Positions 7,977-15,913 of a stretch of DNA of 16,507 nt are shown here, piece after piece (within the stretch, counting starts at the first letter, position 1; each line of letters opens with the position of its first letter). The notes beneath the pieces are model-generated. The model saw nothing but the letters and a program-made list of their open reading frames with translations. It made no database searches and was not told where the DNA came from. The position numbers were made by a program, and so were the translations under genes. The DNA comes from CAYPZT01 sp964415435 (GTDB lineage Bacteria; Patescibacteriota; Microgenomatia; UBA1406; GWC2-37-13), in contig CAYPZT010000025.1 of NCBI GenBank assembly GCA_964415435.1, positions 1-16,507 on the forward strand, read 5' to 3'.

Positions 7977-7998
7977 CGCATAGTACAGTTTTATAATC

Positions 7999-8931
7999 AT
8001 GAGTAAATCCAAACGAAGGAGCCTCAGTCTTCCAAAAGTTTTCGTCCTTATCCTTATTGGTGTAGTTGTAATATCCTCTCTGTACGCCATAAAGTCATGG
8101 GCACAAACACAGTTTAACGGTCAGAGTCTCGAAGTTTCTCCTCCGTCACAGGATATTGAAGGAAATCCAGGAGAGACGGTCACCATAAAAGCAAAAGTCA
8201 GAAACAGAAATAATGTAACCAACCAGGTAAAGGTTAGAATTGAAGATTTCACCGCTGAAGGCGATGAAGGACAGGTTGCGCTTATAGACAAGGGTCCATA
8301 CGCTGTGACCACCTGGACCACTATTGAACCCGAATCATTTACGCTTGGGCCTGGTGAGGATCAAGAAGTTACGGCCACCATCAAAATCCCCAAAGGTACG
8401 GCGGGAGGACGCTATGGATCGTTTGTTTTTAGTCTTGCCGCGGAGGGAAAAGAAGAAGCAACCGCTAAAGTAGCACAGGAAGTGGCCTCGTTATTTCTGC
8501 TTAAAATAAACGGGCCGGTGAAAGAACGACTCACTCTCACCGAATTTAAAGCACCTGCTTTTTCCGAATATGGTCCGGTTCCTTTTGACCTCAAATTTGT
8601 AAACAGCGGAAATATTCACGTAAAAACATTCGGACTTATCAATGTTCAGAACATGTTTGGACAAAAAATAGCCGATGTTGTGGTCCCCGGCACTAATATT
8701 TTTCCGGATGCAACCCGTGTAGTACACGCAAGTCTTGAGAAAAAATTTCTTTTCGGTCCACATACCGCAACTGCTATCATGTACTTCGGCTCAGGTAACC
8801 AGACACTTACCGCAACAACTTCGTTTACCGTGTTCCCCTTAAAACTAGCGGTTGTAACGCTTCTCGTAGTCGCCTTCCTTTTTATAGCTCGCAAGCGTAT
8901 CTCAAAGGCAATGAATGCCTTATTTAAGTAA
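7999..8931 (+). CDS. Membrane-anchored two-Ig-domain protein, DUF916-like partner (pair 2)
   Basis: 310 residues. A basic N-terminus (SKSKRR) and a hydrophobic stretch at 13-30 form a signal peptide ending near SWAQ. The first Ig-like domain, about 42-150, has VSPPSQDIEGNPGETVTIK, a TTW turn, LGPGEDQEV and IPKGTAGGRYGSFVF. This follows the outline of DUF916-type domains (PGE..., L.PGE, G.YG). The second domain, about 175-278, is followed by a membrane helix at about 280-296 and a basic tail (ARKRISK). The product of 5891-6820 shares the same order and the same linking segment (VA-LFLLKI-GPVKERLTLTEF against VGALMLASIGVQDPFIAKARITQF, split by domain). I infer that it holds the product of 6885-7976 at the surface. 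Confidence 0.75.
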   Translation: MSKSKRRSLSLPKVFVLILIGVVVISSLYAIKSWAQTQFNGQSLEVSPPSQDIEGNPGETVTIKAKVRNRNNVTNQVKVRIEDFTAEGDEGQVALIDKGPYAVTTWTTIEPESFTLGPGEDQEVTATIKIPKGTAGGRYGSFVFSLAAEGKEEATAKVAQEVASLFLLKINGPVKERLTLTEFKAPAFSEYGPVPFDLKFVNSGNIHVKTFGLINVQNMFGQKIADVVVPGTNIFPDATRVVHASLEKKFLFGPHTATAIMYFGSGNQTLTATTSFTVFPLKLAVVTLLVVAFLFIARKRISKAMNALFK

Positions 8932-8954
8932 AAAGTTCTGTATTCTGTAACTAT

Positions 8955-9368
8955 ATGCGTTTTTTACTGGGTCTCACCATCGCATTCAGCGTAGGCTTTG
9001 TTGTTCACGCGTTCTTCTTTCCTGATGTTCTCTATAATGGCCTTGCCATGTTCACGAAGAAGAACTTCGGAGAACCGGCGGTTGCCCCAACCACCGAGCC
9101 CGACAATCAATTTTTTACGTATGTAAATTATAGGGACGGAAAATTCCGGCCGGGAAAAGTAACCATAAAAAGAAGCAACTATTTGGCAATTACAAATCTC
9201 AATCCGGATGAATTCATGTGGCTTGTTTCAGATAACAAGCTTCTCAATACGGGCCGCGGCTATGCAGAAAGCGAGAGACTAACTACAATTCTCAACGAAC
9301 TGGGAAGCTTTACCGTTACTGAAAAAAACAGACCTGAGGCCATTCTTAGTGTAACAGTAGCCCCATAA
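8955..9368 (+). CDS. Small anchored cupredoxin-like protein lacking copper ligands
   Basis: 137 residues. One hydrophobic segment at about 3-22 acts as an anchor or signal and leads into a short spacer. Residues about 52-137 follow the cupredoxin order: FRPGKVTIKRSNYLAITN, then a middle section, then a final LGSFTVTEKNRPEAILSVTV in place of the usual GTYxYxCxxHxxMxGxIxV. The Cys, His and Met that bind copper are absent, so it cannot be a type 1 copper protein. A structural or binding role outside the membrane is more likely. It starts 23 bases after the anchored partner and ends 15 bases before the next gene, so it belongs to the same transcription unit. The fold call comes from the pattern only. 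Confidence 0.6.
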   Translation: MRFLLGLTIAFSVGFVVHAFFFPDVLYNGLAMFTKKNFGEPAVAPTTEPDNQFFTYVNYRDGKFRPGKVTIKRSNYLAITNLNPDEFMWLVSDNKLLNTGRGYAESERLTTILNELGSFTVTEKNRPEAILSVTVAP

Positions 9369-9383
9369 TGGTAATATAGAATT

Positions 9384-11744
9384 ATGCTTCGCTTTACTGC
9401 AGTAATTATCGTCCTCTGCTTCCTTTTTCATATCGTACCTGTGGGCGCGCAAGTTATGACCAGACCTCTCAACGTCACAACAACTGTTCTTCCTAACAGT
9501 TCAGAAGGGCAGGTTCTCATAAGTGCGGAGCCTGCAAGTGGTGTACAAGGAGCCGGTACGGCAATCACCTATACAATACAATATCGCTCACAAAGCGGGG
9601 GGACCTGGCCATTTACTGTTGAGGGATCGTGGACGGAAGGACTCGTTGACGGAACGAGCTCAACATATGTTGATGTTTTAGAATATCAGGTCGGTTCTGC
9701 CACCAATACAGATAACGGCACTACACCTGTTGTAGACACTGTGAATCGGACTATCACATGGGATATGCCCGCACTTTCCCCTTCTACCACGTACCATGAA
9801 GTTTCTTTTGTTCTTGTGGTACGTTCGGACATCGCTCCTGATCAAACTTCCGTTTCAACAATTTCCGCCTCGGGAAGCCTGAACGGCGAAACACTTACGG
9901 AGCATTCTGTGCAGACCACCGTTAGAAAAGACACCATCACCCCAACAGCGACTCCCACTGTAACCCCTCAACCAAGCGCAGTCCCCACACCGGGTAGTTC
10001 TTCCGGAAGCACGCCTACCCCCACAGCACTCCCTACCCCAACAGTAGCACCTCCTTTACTATCTGAATTTAAAAACGTAAAAATAATAAGGATTACTGAC
10101 TCGTCAGCAGTAATCCGCGTAATAACAACCAACAATACGCGTGCTGAGATTATCTATGGGACGGATAAAAAAAAGCTGAACGAAAAAAAATCCGCGAACG
10201 ACCTAAACCGGGAACATACCTTTGAACTGTCCGGCCTCCGCCCAGACACCATTTATTATTTTCAGATATATATTACAACTGCTGACGGACGCCGTTTCCT
10301 GTCAGATTTGTTTACATTTAGGACTGCGCGCAATCTAGCCCTTGTTTCACTTCGGGACGCCGACATCACCATTTCATCGAATAATATTCTTCTTTCCACA
10401 CGGCAGGCCGGAGATACAGGTACCCCTCCATCTATCATAGCGACCCCTCTTAGATCCATCACGGTAAGCATCAAACTTAATAAACCCCGCTATGTAAAGT
10501 CGCTGAGAGTCCGGTTACGTAACGCTCGCGTGTTGGGTCTGGAAGCGCGTGCATCAGAGCCACCCATACAAGAGGTACAGCTTCTTGAGCTTTTTCCAGG
10601 AGTGTTTTCTGGCGAACTCCGCGTACCTCCCGAGTTAGGTGAGTATGACCTAGAGGCAATAGTGCGCGACACGGAAGGCGGATTCAGTACAGAAATTATA
10701 CCCACAACCTTTTACATATCAGACTTCCTTCGAGTGCTTAACAAAAACGGGAGTGCCATAGAGAATGCGACCGTTATCTTTAGACGCAGAGATCTGCGGA
10801 ATAATACATTCATACCCCTGCAGCAGGCACTTTCTTACACATTCAAAACCGACTTTGAAGGGGCACTCGACGCCGTGATTCCAACCGGAATATATGAAGT
10901 TACGGTATCCGCAATCGGCTATCGGGATATAAAAGAAACAATAGATCTTACCTCGCAAGAATCGTATCCGATTTTCACCTTAACTCCTGATTTTTCTATA
11001 GGAGAGATCGTGAGATATTATGAACAATCGATGAGAGATACGACAGCCGAAATAGTTGAGGGGATGCAGATTCTTTTTGTATCGAAGCGGGCACAGGATG
11101 TGTCTTTCCTGATGTTTGTGATGGCAGTATTTTTCTGCGGACTTCTTGCGTTATCGATACGTCTTCATACCAGCATCATCGGCATTCCCCTATGGATTAT
11201 AGACCATGGAAAAGGGAAGCTCCTTCATTTTATGAGTATAAGACCGTTAAAAAAGTGCTTTATGGTGTACGAAGGAAATAACTACCATAAAAATATACCC
11301 GGAGTTAAAGTTGTCATTATGGACAAGAATCACCATACCATAGCTTCTTTCAAAACTGACCTTATTGGGAAAGGCGAAGTGCCAAAAGCACTATTTGAAA
11401 AAGCACTCTTTCCATTAACGGTCTTCACTTACAGGGCGGAGCATCTTTCTCACCCGACCACTCTTACTAGAGCAGATCTTAACTCCGAAAGGATAAATCT
11501 TTTTATGACTAAAGAGTATCTTGAAAAGTCCGATAACCGAAATTTTTTGGCTTGGCTCGTTGATCTAGGGTTTATTTTCATCTCGGACGTATTTCTTATT
11601 GGGGTGGTTATCCTCACGGTCCTAATGCTTCTGTACTACGGTTTTTTTGTATCGATTCCCTACCTCGTGATGAGTAGTATTCTTCTTTTATTCTGGTTTA
11701 TGTATCTGCACCAGATCTGGAAATTCCAGAGAGATAAACGCTAG
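9384..11744 (+). CDS. Large multidomain membrane protein (Ig, Thr/Pro linker, FnIII, CarboxypepD_reg-like, 3 TM)
   Basis: 786 residues. A signal peptide (1-22) ends GAQ. Residues about 30-180 are a DUF11-like beta domain (SGVQGAGTAITYTIQY). A Thr/Pro linker at 186-223 is built of TPT and PTP units. An FnIII domain lies at about 230-316 (LSGLRPDTIYYFQI), an Ig-like domain at about 355-445, and a carboxypeptidase-regulatory-like domain at about 446-535 (NGSAIENATVIF, DFEGALDAVIPTGIYEVTVSAIGY). A membrane helix at 574-592 precedes a soluble region at about 610-715 that repeats the NIPGVKVVI / TDLIGKGEV layout of the previous domain. Two helices follow at about 733-752 and 757-775, then a basic tail. 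It is the last gene of the run and has no Shine-Dalgarno. I recognise no enzyme. A surface scaffold or sensor is possible, but its function is unknown. Confidence 0.8.
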   Translation: MLRFTAVIIVLCFLFHIVPVGAQVMTRPLNVTTTVLPNSSEGQVLISAEPASGVQGAGTAITYTIQYRSQSGGTWPFTVEGSWTEGLVDGTSSTYVDVLEYQVGSATNTDNGTTPVVDTVNRTITWDMPALSPSTTYHEVSFVLVVRSDIAPDQTSVSTISASGSLNGETLTEHSVQTTVRKDTITPTATPTVTPQPSAVPTPGSSSGSTPTPTALPTPTVAPPLLSEFKNVKIIRITDSSAVIRVITTNNTRAEIIYGTDKKKLNEKKSANDLNREHTFELSGLRPDTIYYFQIYITTADGRRFLSDLFTFRTARNLALVSLRDADITISSNNILLSTRQAGDTGTPPSIIATPLRSITVSIKLNKPRYVKSLRVRLRNARVLGLEARASEPPIQEVQLLELFPGVFSGELRVPPELGEYDLEAIVRDTEGGFSTEIIPTTFYISDFLRVLNKNGSAIENATVIFRRRDLRNNTFIPLQQALSYTFKTDFEGALDAVIPTGIYEVTVSAIGYRDIKETIDLTSQESYPIFTLTPDFSIGEIVRYYEQSMRDTTAEIVEGMQILFVSKRAQDVSFLMFVMAVFFCGLLALSIRLHTSIIGIPLWIIDHGKGKLLHFMSIRPLKKCFMVYEGNNYHKNIPGVKVVIMDKNHHTIASFKTDLIGKGEVPKALFEKALFPLTVFTYRAEHLSHPTTLTRADLNSERINLFMTKEYLEKSDNRNFLAWLVDLGFIFISDVFLIGVVILTVLMLLYYGFFVSIPYLVMSSILLLFWFMYLHQIWKFQRDKR

Positions 11745-12544
11745 ATGCCGTAGATTTTCCTAACCCACATAAACAAGATATCTTGGTAAAGAAGTACAAG
11801 TACCGTGCCGAGTACCAAAAAGGGACCGAATGCTATCCTGCTCTTGAGTTTCTTTCGCTTGGAAAGAATAAGCCCAAGTCCGAAAAAAGCCCCGATTACA
11901 AATCCCAGGTACATACCCACATACCCGCCTTTTATCCCCAGTAAAATCCCCATTGAAAACGCGTATTTCACGTCTCCAAATCCCATTCCTCGCCCACGCG
12001 TTATAAGAAATAAAAATAGAATCGGTAACATGACCAAAAACCCGGAAAGAGCATCACTTTTAAACTGTTGCAGGATTTCGTTTATTGAAGATTGGCTCTG
12101 AGATACATTTGGAACGAGATGGAGAGCAAGGGCGCTCAGTAAAAAGACAAGTTGCATTGAATCAGGGATAATCTGATACTTCCAGTCTGCAAAAAAAATA
12201 ACAATAAGAGCAGAAAACATAACAAGCCGTATACCCGTTTCAAGTGGATTTACGGCATAGATCACAGAATGCCAAACAGTTAAAAGAAAAACTACGCCCG
12301 TTAGAATTTCGACACCAGGATAGAAAAAGCTGAGCTGCTTACGACAGGAACGGCACTTTCTCCCAAGAATAAAAAACGATACTACCGGAAACAGATCGTA
12401 CCAGGCTATTTTTTTTCTGCACATGTCACAGTGAGACCTCCCCATAATAGATTGCTCCTGAGGAAGCCTGTCAATAAGAACGTTGAGAAAAGAACCGAAT
12501 GCGACTCCCAAGATGAAGGAAAAAAGCAGTATAAGAATTATCAT
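11741..12544 (-). CDS. pilD: Prepilin peptidase (type IV leader peptidase, A24 family)
   Basis: 267 residues, the usual length, with about seven to eight membrane helices. It cuts the leader from type IV prepilins at the cytoplasmic side and normally N-methylates the new N-terminus. The N-terminal domain has GSFLNVLIDRLP and the two zinc-binding CxxC pairs (Cys39/42 and Cys64/67). Both catalytic aspartates of the aspartyl peptidase are present: Asp120 in ADWKYQIIPD and Asp191 in the GFGDxK motif. The enzyme looks intact. No pilin or pilus-assembly gene is in the window, so its substrates lie elsewhere. Its ATG overlaps the stop of the M16 gene as ATGA (12541-12544). Its stop overlaps the stop of the opposite gene as CTAG (11741-11744). 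Confidence 0.95.
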   Translation of the reverse strand: MIILILLFSFILGVAFGSFLNVLIDRLPQEQSIMGRSHCDMCRKKIAWYDLFPVVSFFILGRKCRSCRKQLSFFYPGVEILTGVVFLLTVWHSVIYAVNPLETGIRLVMFSALIVIFFADWKYQIIPDSMQLVFLLSALALHLVPNVSQSQSSINEILQQFKSDALSGFLVMLPILFLFLITRGRGMGFGDVKYAFSMGILLGIKGGYVGMYLGFVIGAFFGLGLILSKRKKLKSRIAFGPFLVLGTVLVLLYQDILFMWVRKIYGI

Positions 12545-13881
12545 ACGGAAAGATCAGATAGTCCAATTGCGTCTTCGGTAAACGGGCCTATGAGAGCAAG
12601 TGTCAATTTTTCAGGTTTGAAAATTTCCTGTGCCAAAAAGACAACTTCATCGCGTGACACTTTTTCTATTTTCTTTATAATCTCCTCTGGCGTTTCAATT
12701 TTTTCCTCAAGAAGTTTTTTGTTCCCGTAAAATGATGCTACATTGAACGAATCCTCCATCGACAAGAACATTCGTCCTTTTATGGACTCCTTTGCTTTTG
12801 CAATTTCTTCCGTGGTCACTTCCCCATCGGCAATTTTTTTGTGCTCCTTAAGTGTCACTTTTATGGCCTCCTTTACCTTATCAATGCTGTTGGTTATGCC
12901 TGCCTGTGTTACCACATTGCCGACATCCGAATATAACTCACGGCCGGTTGAAATATAATAACAAAGGCCCCTCCTTTCGCGTACCTCCATAAAAAGCCGG
13001 GACGACATCCCTCCTCCCAAAATAGTTGAGAGAAGCGAAAGAGCATATTTGCGCTGATCAAAATAAGAAAACGCCCTGAATCCCAGACACATATGGGCCT
13101 GTTCTGTTTTCTTATGCCTGACGGCTATGAGAGGTTTTTTTTGTGTGTCCTGAAGATCCGCAAGAGTCACCCGACCTGAAGATCCCCACGCGCCAAAACG
13201 CTCACGGATATGTTCAAGATAGTAAGCATACCGATCTTCTATTTTTCCTGATGCCTCTTTTGGAGTGTCCACCACCTGATTGAAACTTCTTCCGAATCCA
13301 CCTGCAACTACCAAAACCGCGTTGCCCGGATGATACAGATCACGAATATAGCTTGTGAATGTTTCTCGGGTAAATGAGGTAACGGTTTCTTTAGTTCCTG
13401 CAATGTCGTACCCCAAAGGGGTACCCTTATATAATACTCCCTCGAAAAGTTCTCCCACCTTGCGATAGGGTGTGTCTTCGTACATATTGATTTCTTCCAC
13501 AATCACACCTTTTTCACGGTTTATCTCCTCGGAGTCAAGAAGTGGATGCAAAACCATATCGGAAAGCACGTCTATTATTTTTTCGAAATCTTCATTTAAG
13601 CCTTTTATCCAGTATCCTGTATGATCTTTGGCGGTAAAAGCATTAAAAACTCCTCCCAACTCCTCTATGGTCGAGGCGATCACGAACGAGTTTGGATATT
13701 TTTTCGATCCCTTGAAGGCCATGTGCTCGAAAAAATGGGCTATACCGTTGTTGGTCCCATTTTCGTATCGCGAACCTGCCCCGACAAGAAGCAGAGTGGT
13801 AAGAGTAGGAAATGCTTTTGTATCGATGAAGATAACCCGTAAGCCATTTTGGAGTGTATAAACGTTTGGCTTCATTGTCAT
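12541..13881 (-). CDS. M16 family zinc metallopeptidase (pitrilysin/insulinase type)
   Basis: 446 residues from ATG 13881. The inverted zinc motif HxxEH is at 49-53 (HFFEH), and the third ligand is Glu130 in VIVEEINMYED, 76 residues beyond the motif as in the family. The inactive C-terminal half carries GGGMSSRLF and the RxxxGLCY stretch, whose Arg and Tyr bind substrate. One two-domain unit of this size fits bacterial processing-peptidase-type M16 proteins that work as dimers. No signal peptide is seen, so it is probably cytoplasmic and degrades or trims peptides. A TTG at 13893 in frame extends the protein by 4 residues, and an ATG at 13875 shortens it by 2. I chose ATG 13881 because TTG starts are rare, but no Shine-Dalgarno decides it. 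The gene is coupled to the prepilin peptidase gene by ATGA. Confidence 0.93.
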   Translation of the reverse strand: MTMKPNVYTLQNGLRVIFIDTKAFPTLTTLLLVGAGSRYENGTNNGIAHFFEHMAFKGSKKYPNSFVIASTIEELGGVFNAFTAKDHTGYWIKGLNEDFEKIIDVLSDMVLHPLLDSEEINREKGVIVEEINMYEDTPYRKVGELFEGVLYKGTPLGYDIAGTKETVTSFTRETFTSYIRDLYHPGNAVLVVAGGFGRSFNQVVDTPKEASGKIEDRYAYYLEHIRERFGAWGSSGRVTLADLQDTQKKPLIAVRHKKTEQAHMCLGFRAFSYFDQRKYALSLLSTILGGGMSSRLFMEVRERRGLCYYISTGRELYSDVGNVVTQAGITNSIDKVKEAIKVTLKEHKKIADGEVTTEEIAKAKESIKGRMFLSMEDSFNVASFYGNKKLLEEKIETPEEIIKKIEKVSRDEVVFLAQEIFKPEKLTLALIGPFTEDAIGLSDLSV

Positions 13882-13936
13882 ATTGTACTTCAAAAAAGCC
13901 TATCAAAGCAAGTCAATCTCGTCTTCAAAGGAAGAA

Positions 13937-15790
13937 TCACTCTACTACTTCTGTGTCCATGTACTCCCCTGACTGTATCATCTTTATCTTCGACTTTATT
14001 TTCCATGCCGGATCCCAGTCCGTTTCCGTCTCATTTTTTCCCAAAGTCCCGTGCAGCTTATTTTGTGAACTGTCTATAGTAGTCTGTCCGTATCCTTCAT
14101 CAAAATGCCATAGTGCGACTGTGTTGGCATCCTCTCCCAGATTACTCAATGGAGGTGAAAAGTTGGACTGATACCGGGCAATATCGGATATCCGCACTTC
14201 GTCGATAAAGCCAGCAAAATATCCTTCATTTACCGATCCGCTTCTGCCTATTGAACCAGCGCCGTCGCTGTCAGCTGGCGCAGGCGCATTCGTATTTGTA
14301 CTCACCAGTTTTCCGTTTATAAACATTTTTCTCTCGCCGTTGGCCTTTTTTGAAATTGCAACGTGATACCAGGGACCAACGTTAATGGTTTGACCTGAAC
14401 ACTGCAGAGAATTGCCATTCTGCTGGAGAAATGCCAGTTGATCTGTGCCGCCGCATTTCTGGCTGTTACCATCAACAAATACCCTGTACATTTCTTTTCC
14501 GCTTGCCTTGGCGAAGTCAGAAAAAATGATTTCAGCGTTATTGGTATCACGTGATCGCTTGATCCATGCCTCGAAGGTGAAGTTTTTGGACACAGGAATA
14601 TTATTTGTCTTCACCATATCATCTATTCCGTCAAATTTCAGACTATGAGGAATGTACCGGATCCGGCGGACCGTCCCTCCCATATCCACATAGTAGAGCA
14701 TGCCGTCAGGCCCACCTGTAACATCCATAATGCTTGCTGCGGGTGCACCTGACTCATTAGCAGGTTCAAAAGCATAGTCTGCAACAGTCCCGTTCCCATT
14801 CAGAACAAGGTAACGAATGACGTTTCTGACAAAGTCACCGTAAAAATACACACCGTTGTATTTCGGCGGAAACTGCGTGCCTGAGTAGATAAAACCTCCC
14901 GTTATCGAAGCACGCTTCCCTGGTACCTGATCATACGTGAAAATAGGATTAGTCATGCCGGGCGATGAACATGTGCCTTCGCAGTCAGGCCAGCCGTAAT
15001 TTGCTCCTTTCACACCTATATTGACCTCTTCTGTTTTATTCTGTCCGATATCAGTTATATAAAACTTATCGTTTTTCTTATCAAAAAAAATTCTGAATGG
15101 GTTACGAAGTCCCAAGGCCCATACCGCATCTTTGTTTGGTCCCGTCCCATCAATGAAAGGATTGTCTGCAGGAATCGTACCGTCGGGATTTATCCGCAAA
15201 ATCTTACCAAGAAACGAGCTTAATTTTTGCGAAGGTTTGTCTGGGTTAATCGTATTGTTCCCATGATCACCCGTACTTATATAGAGCTTTCCATCGTTTC
15301 CAAAAGCAAGTGCGCCGCCCAGATGCGTAGCGGTGCTTGCTTCTCCTTCATCAGCCTGCCATAGCAATTTCTCGCTTGCCGGATTTGCCGTATTTCCTGT
15401 CACGGTGAAACGGGAAACCCTTTCCGTTCGTGGATTTTTAGCAATGTAAAAGGCATAGATGTAGCCATTTTGAGAAAAATTCGGATCGAGAACTGTGCTT
15501 ATCAGATATTCTGCACAGTTGGGAATAGTCAGAAGAGGTGCTGATTCTATCGTTGTTTTTCCAGGAAGCACGAGTTTTATTGTGCAGTTGAACTCACTTA
15601 TGAGCGCCCTTCCGTCCGGCGTAAAATCAATGTAAGTAGGTGAATTTAGCCCGCTCACAAATACCTCGTTTACAAACCCTTCAGGAGCCTGTGCTTCGGT
15701 ACGGACAGGAGAACGAAAAAACAAGTATATAAAAACCAGGACTGTAGCCAGAAGAAACGTGTAAATTACGACCGCAAATTTTATGCCCAT
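13937..15790 (-). CDS. Anchored PQQ-type sugar dehydrogenase fold (GSDH) fused to a LamG domain
   Basis: 617 residues from ATG 15790. A hydrophobic segment at about 4-25 anchors the protein with the rest outside. Residues about 39-379 are a beta-propeller of the glucose/sorbosone dehydrogenase family, with LNSPTYIDFTPDGRALISE, His156 in THLGGALAFG (position of the catalytic His), STGDHG, and Arg229 in LGLRNPFR at the PQQ site. Residues about 382-585 form a concanavalin-like LamG domain (SLKFDGIDDMVKT, FTFEAWIK, WYHVAISK, FAGFIDEVRIS, ALWHFDEG). Six cysteines lie in close pairs (69/92, 270/274, 446/464), which suits an exported protein with disulfides. The family oxidises sugars with PQQ, and LamG usually binds glycans, so a sugar-directed surface protein is likely; activity is unproven. 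ATG 15790 is preferred over GTG 15808 because GGTGG precedes it. The M16 gene follows 55 bases downstream. Confidence 0.88.
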   Translation of the reverse strand: MGIKFAVVIYTFLLATVLVFIYLFFRSPVRTEAQAPEGFVNEVFVSGLNSPTYIDFTPDGRALISEFNCTIKLVLPGKTTIESAPLLTIPNCAEYLISTVLDPNFSQNGYIYAFYIAKNPRTERVSRFTVTGNTANPASEKLLWQADEGEASTATHLGGALAFGNDGKLYISTGDHGNNTINPDKPSQKLSSFLGKILRINPDGTIPADNPFIDGTGPNKDAVWALGLRNPFRIFFDKKNDKFYITDIGQNKTEEVNIGVKGANYGWPDCEGTCSSPGMTNPIFTYDQVPGKRASITGGFIYSGTQFPPKYNGVYFYGDFVRNVIRYLVLNGNGTVADYAFEPANESGAPAASIMDVTGGPDGMLYYVDMGGTVRRIRYIPHSLKFDGIDDMVKTNNIPVSKNFTFEAWIKRSRDTNNAEIIFSDFAKASGKEMYRVFVDGNSQKCGGTDQLAFLQQNGNSLQCSGQTINVGPWYHVAISKKANGERKMFINGKLVSTNTNAPAPADSDGAGSIGRSGSVNEGYFAGFIDEVRISDIARYQSNFSPPLSNLGEDANTVALWHFDEGYGQTTIDSSQNKLHGTLGKNETETDWDPAWKIKSKIKMIQSGEYMDTEVVE

Positions 15791-15861
15791 CGCCCACCAG
15801 TATAACACATTTGACTATATTGCAACAGTTTTTAAAATGTGACCAAACGAAGCTGTTTTCG

Positions 15862-15890
15862 TTGGCTTATTGGGGAAAATATGATAAGAT
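15862..15890 (+). promoter_or_regulatory. Possible promoter of the tRNA-Lys gene
   Basis: TTGGCT at 15862-15867 and TAAGAT at 15885-15890 are separated by 17 bases. Each matches the consensus at four of six positions. The predicted start near 15897 is about 17 bases ahead of the tRNA. An alternative -10, TATGAT at 15880-15885, has no -35 at a suitable distance. Confidence 0.4.
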
Positions 15891-15913
15891 AGAGAGACTG
15901 CTTTGAAGCGTCC

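Noticed and set aside
9950..10050. Short tandem repeats in DNA (ACCCC/ACTCCC-like units).
   Set aside because: They simply encode the Thr/Pro linker of the 786-residue protein; the units are irregular and not a CRISPR or satellite array.
15065..15083. CTTATC...CTTATCA repeat resembling the operators.
   Set aside because: It lies deep inside the GSDH/LamG coding region, encodes an ordinary DKKNDK stretch, and has 12-base spacing instead of 11.
15843..15865. Imperfect hairpin (CCAA-A-CGAA, loop GCTGTT, TTCG-TTGG) between the tRNA and the GSDH gene.
   Set aside because: It has a bulge and no T-tract on either strand, and there is no gene end for it to terminate.
15880..15890. TGATAAG before the tRNA gene resembles a half-site of the operators at 3673-3840.
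   Set aside because: Only one half-site is present, and it overlaps a probable -10 element, where such AT-rich sequence is expected.
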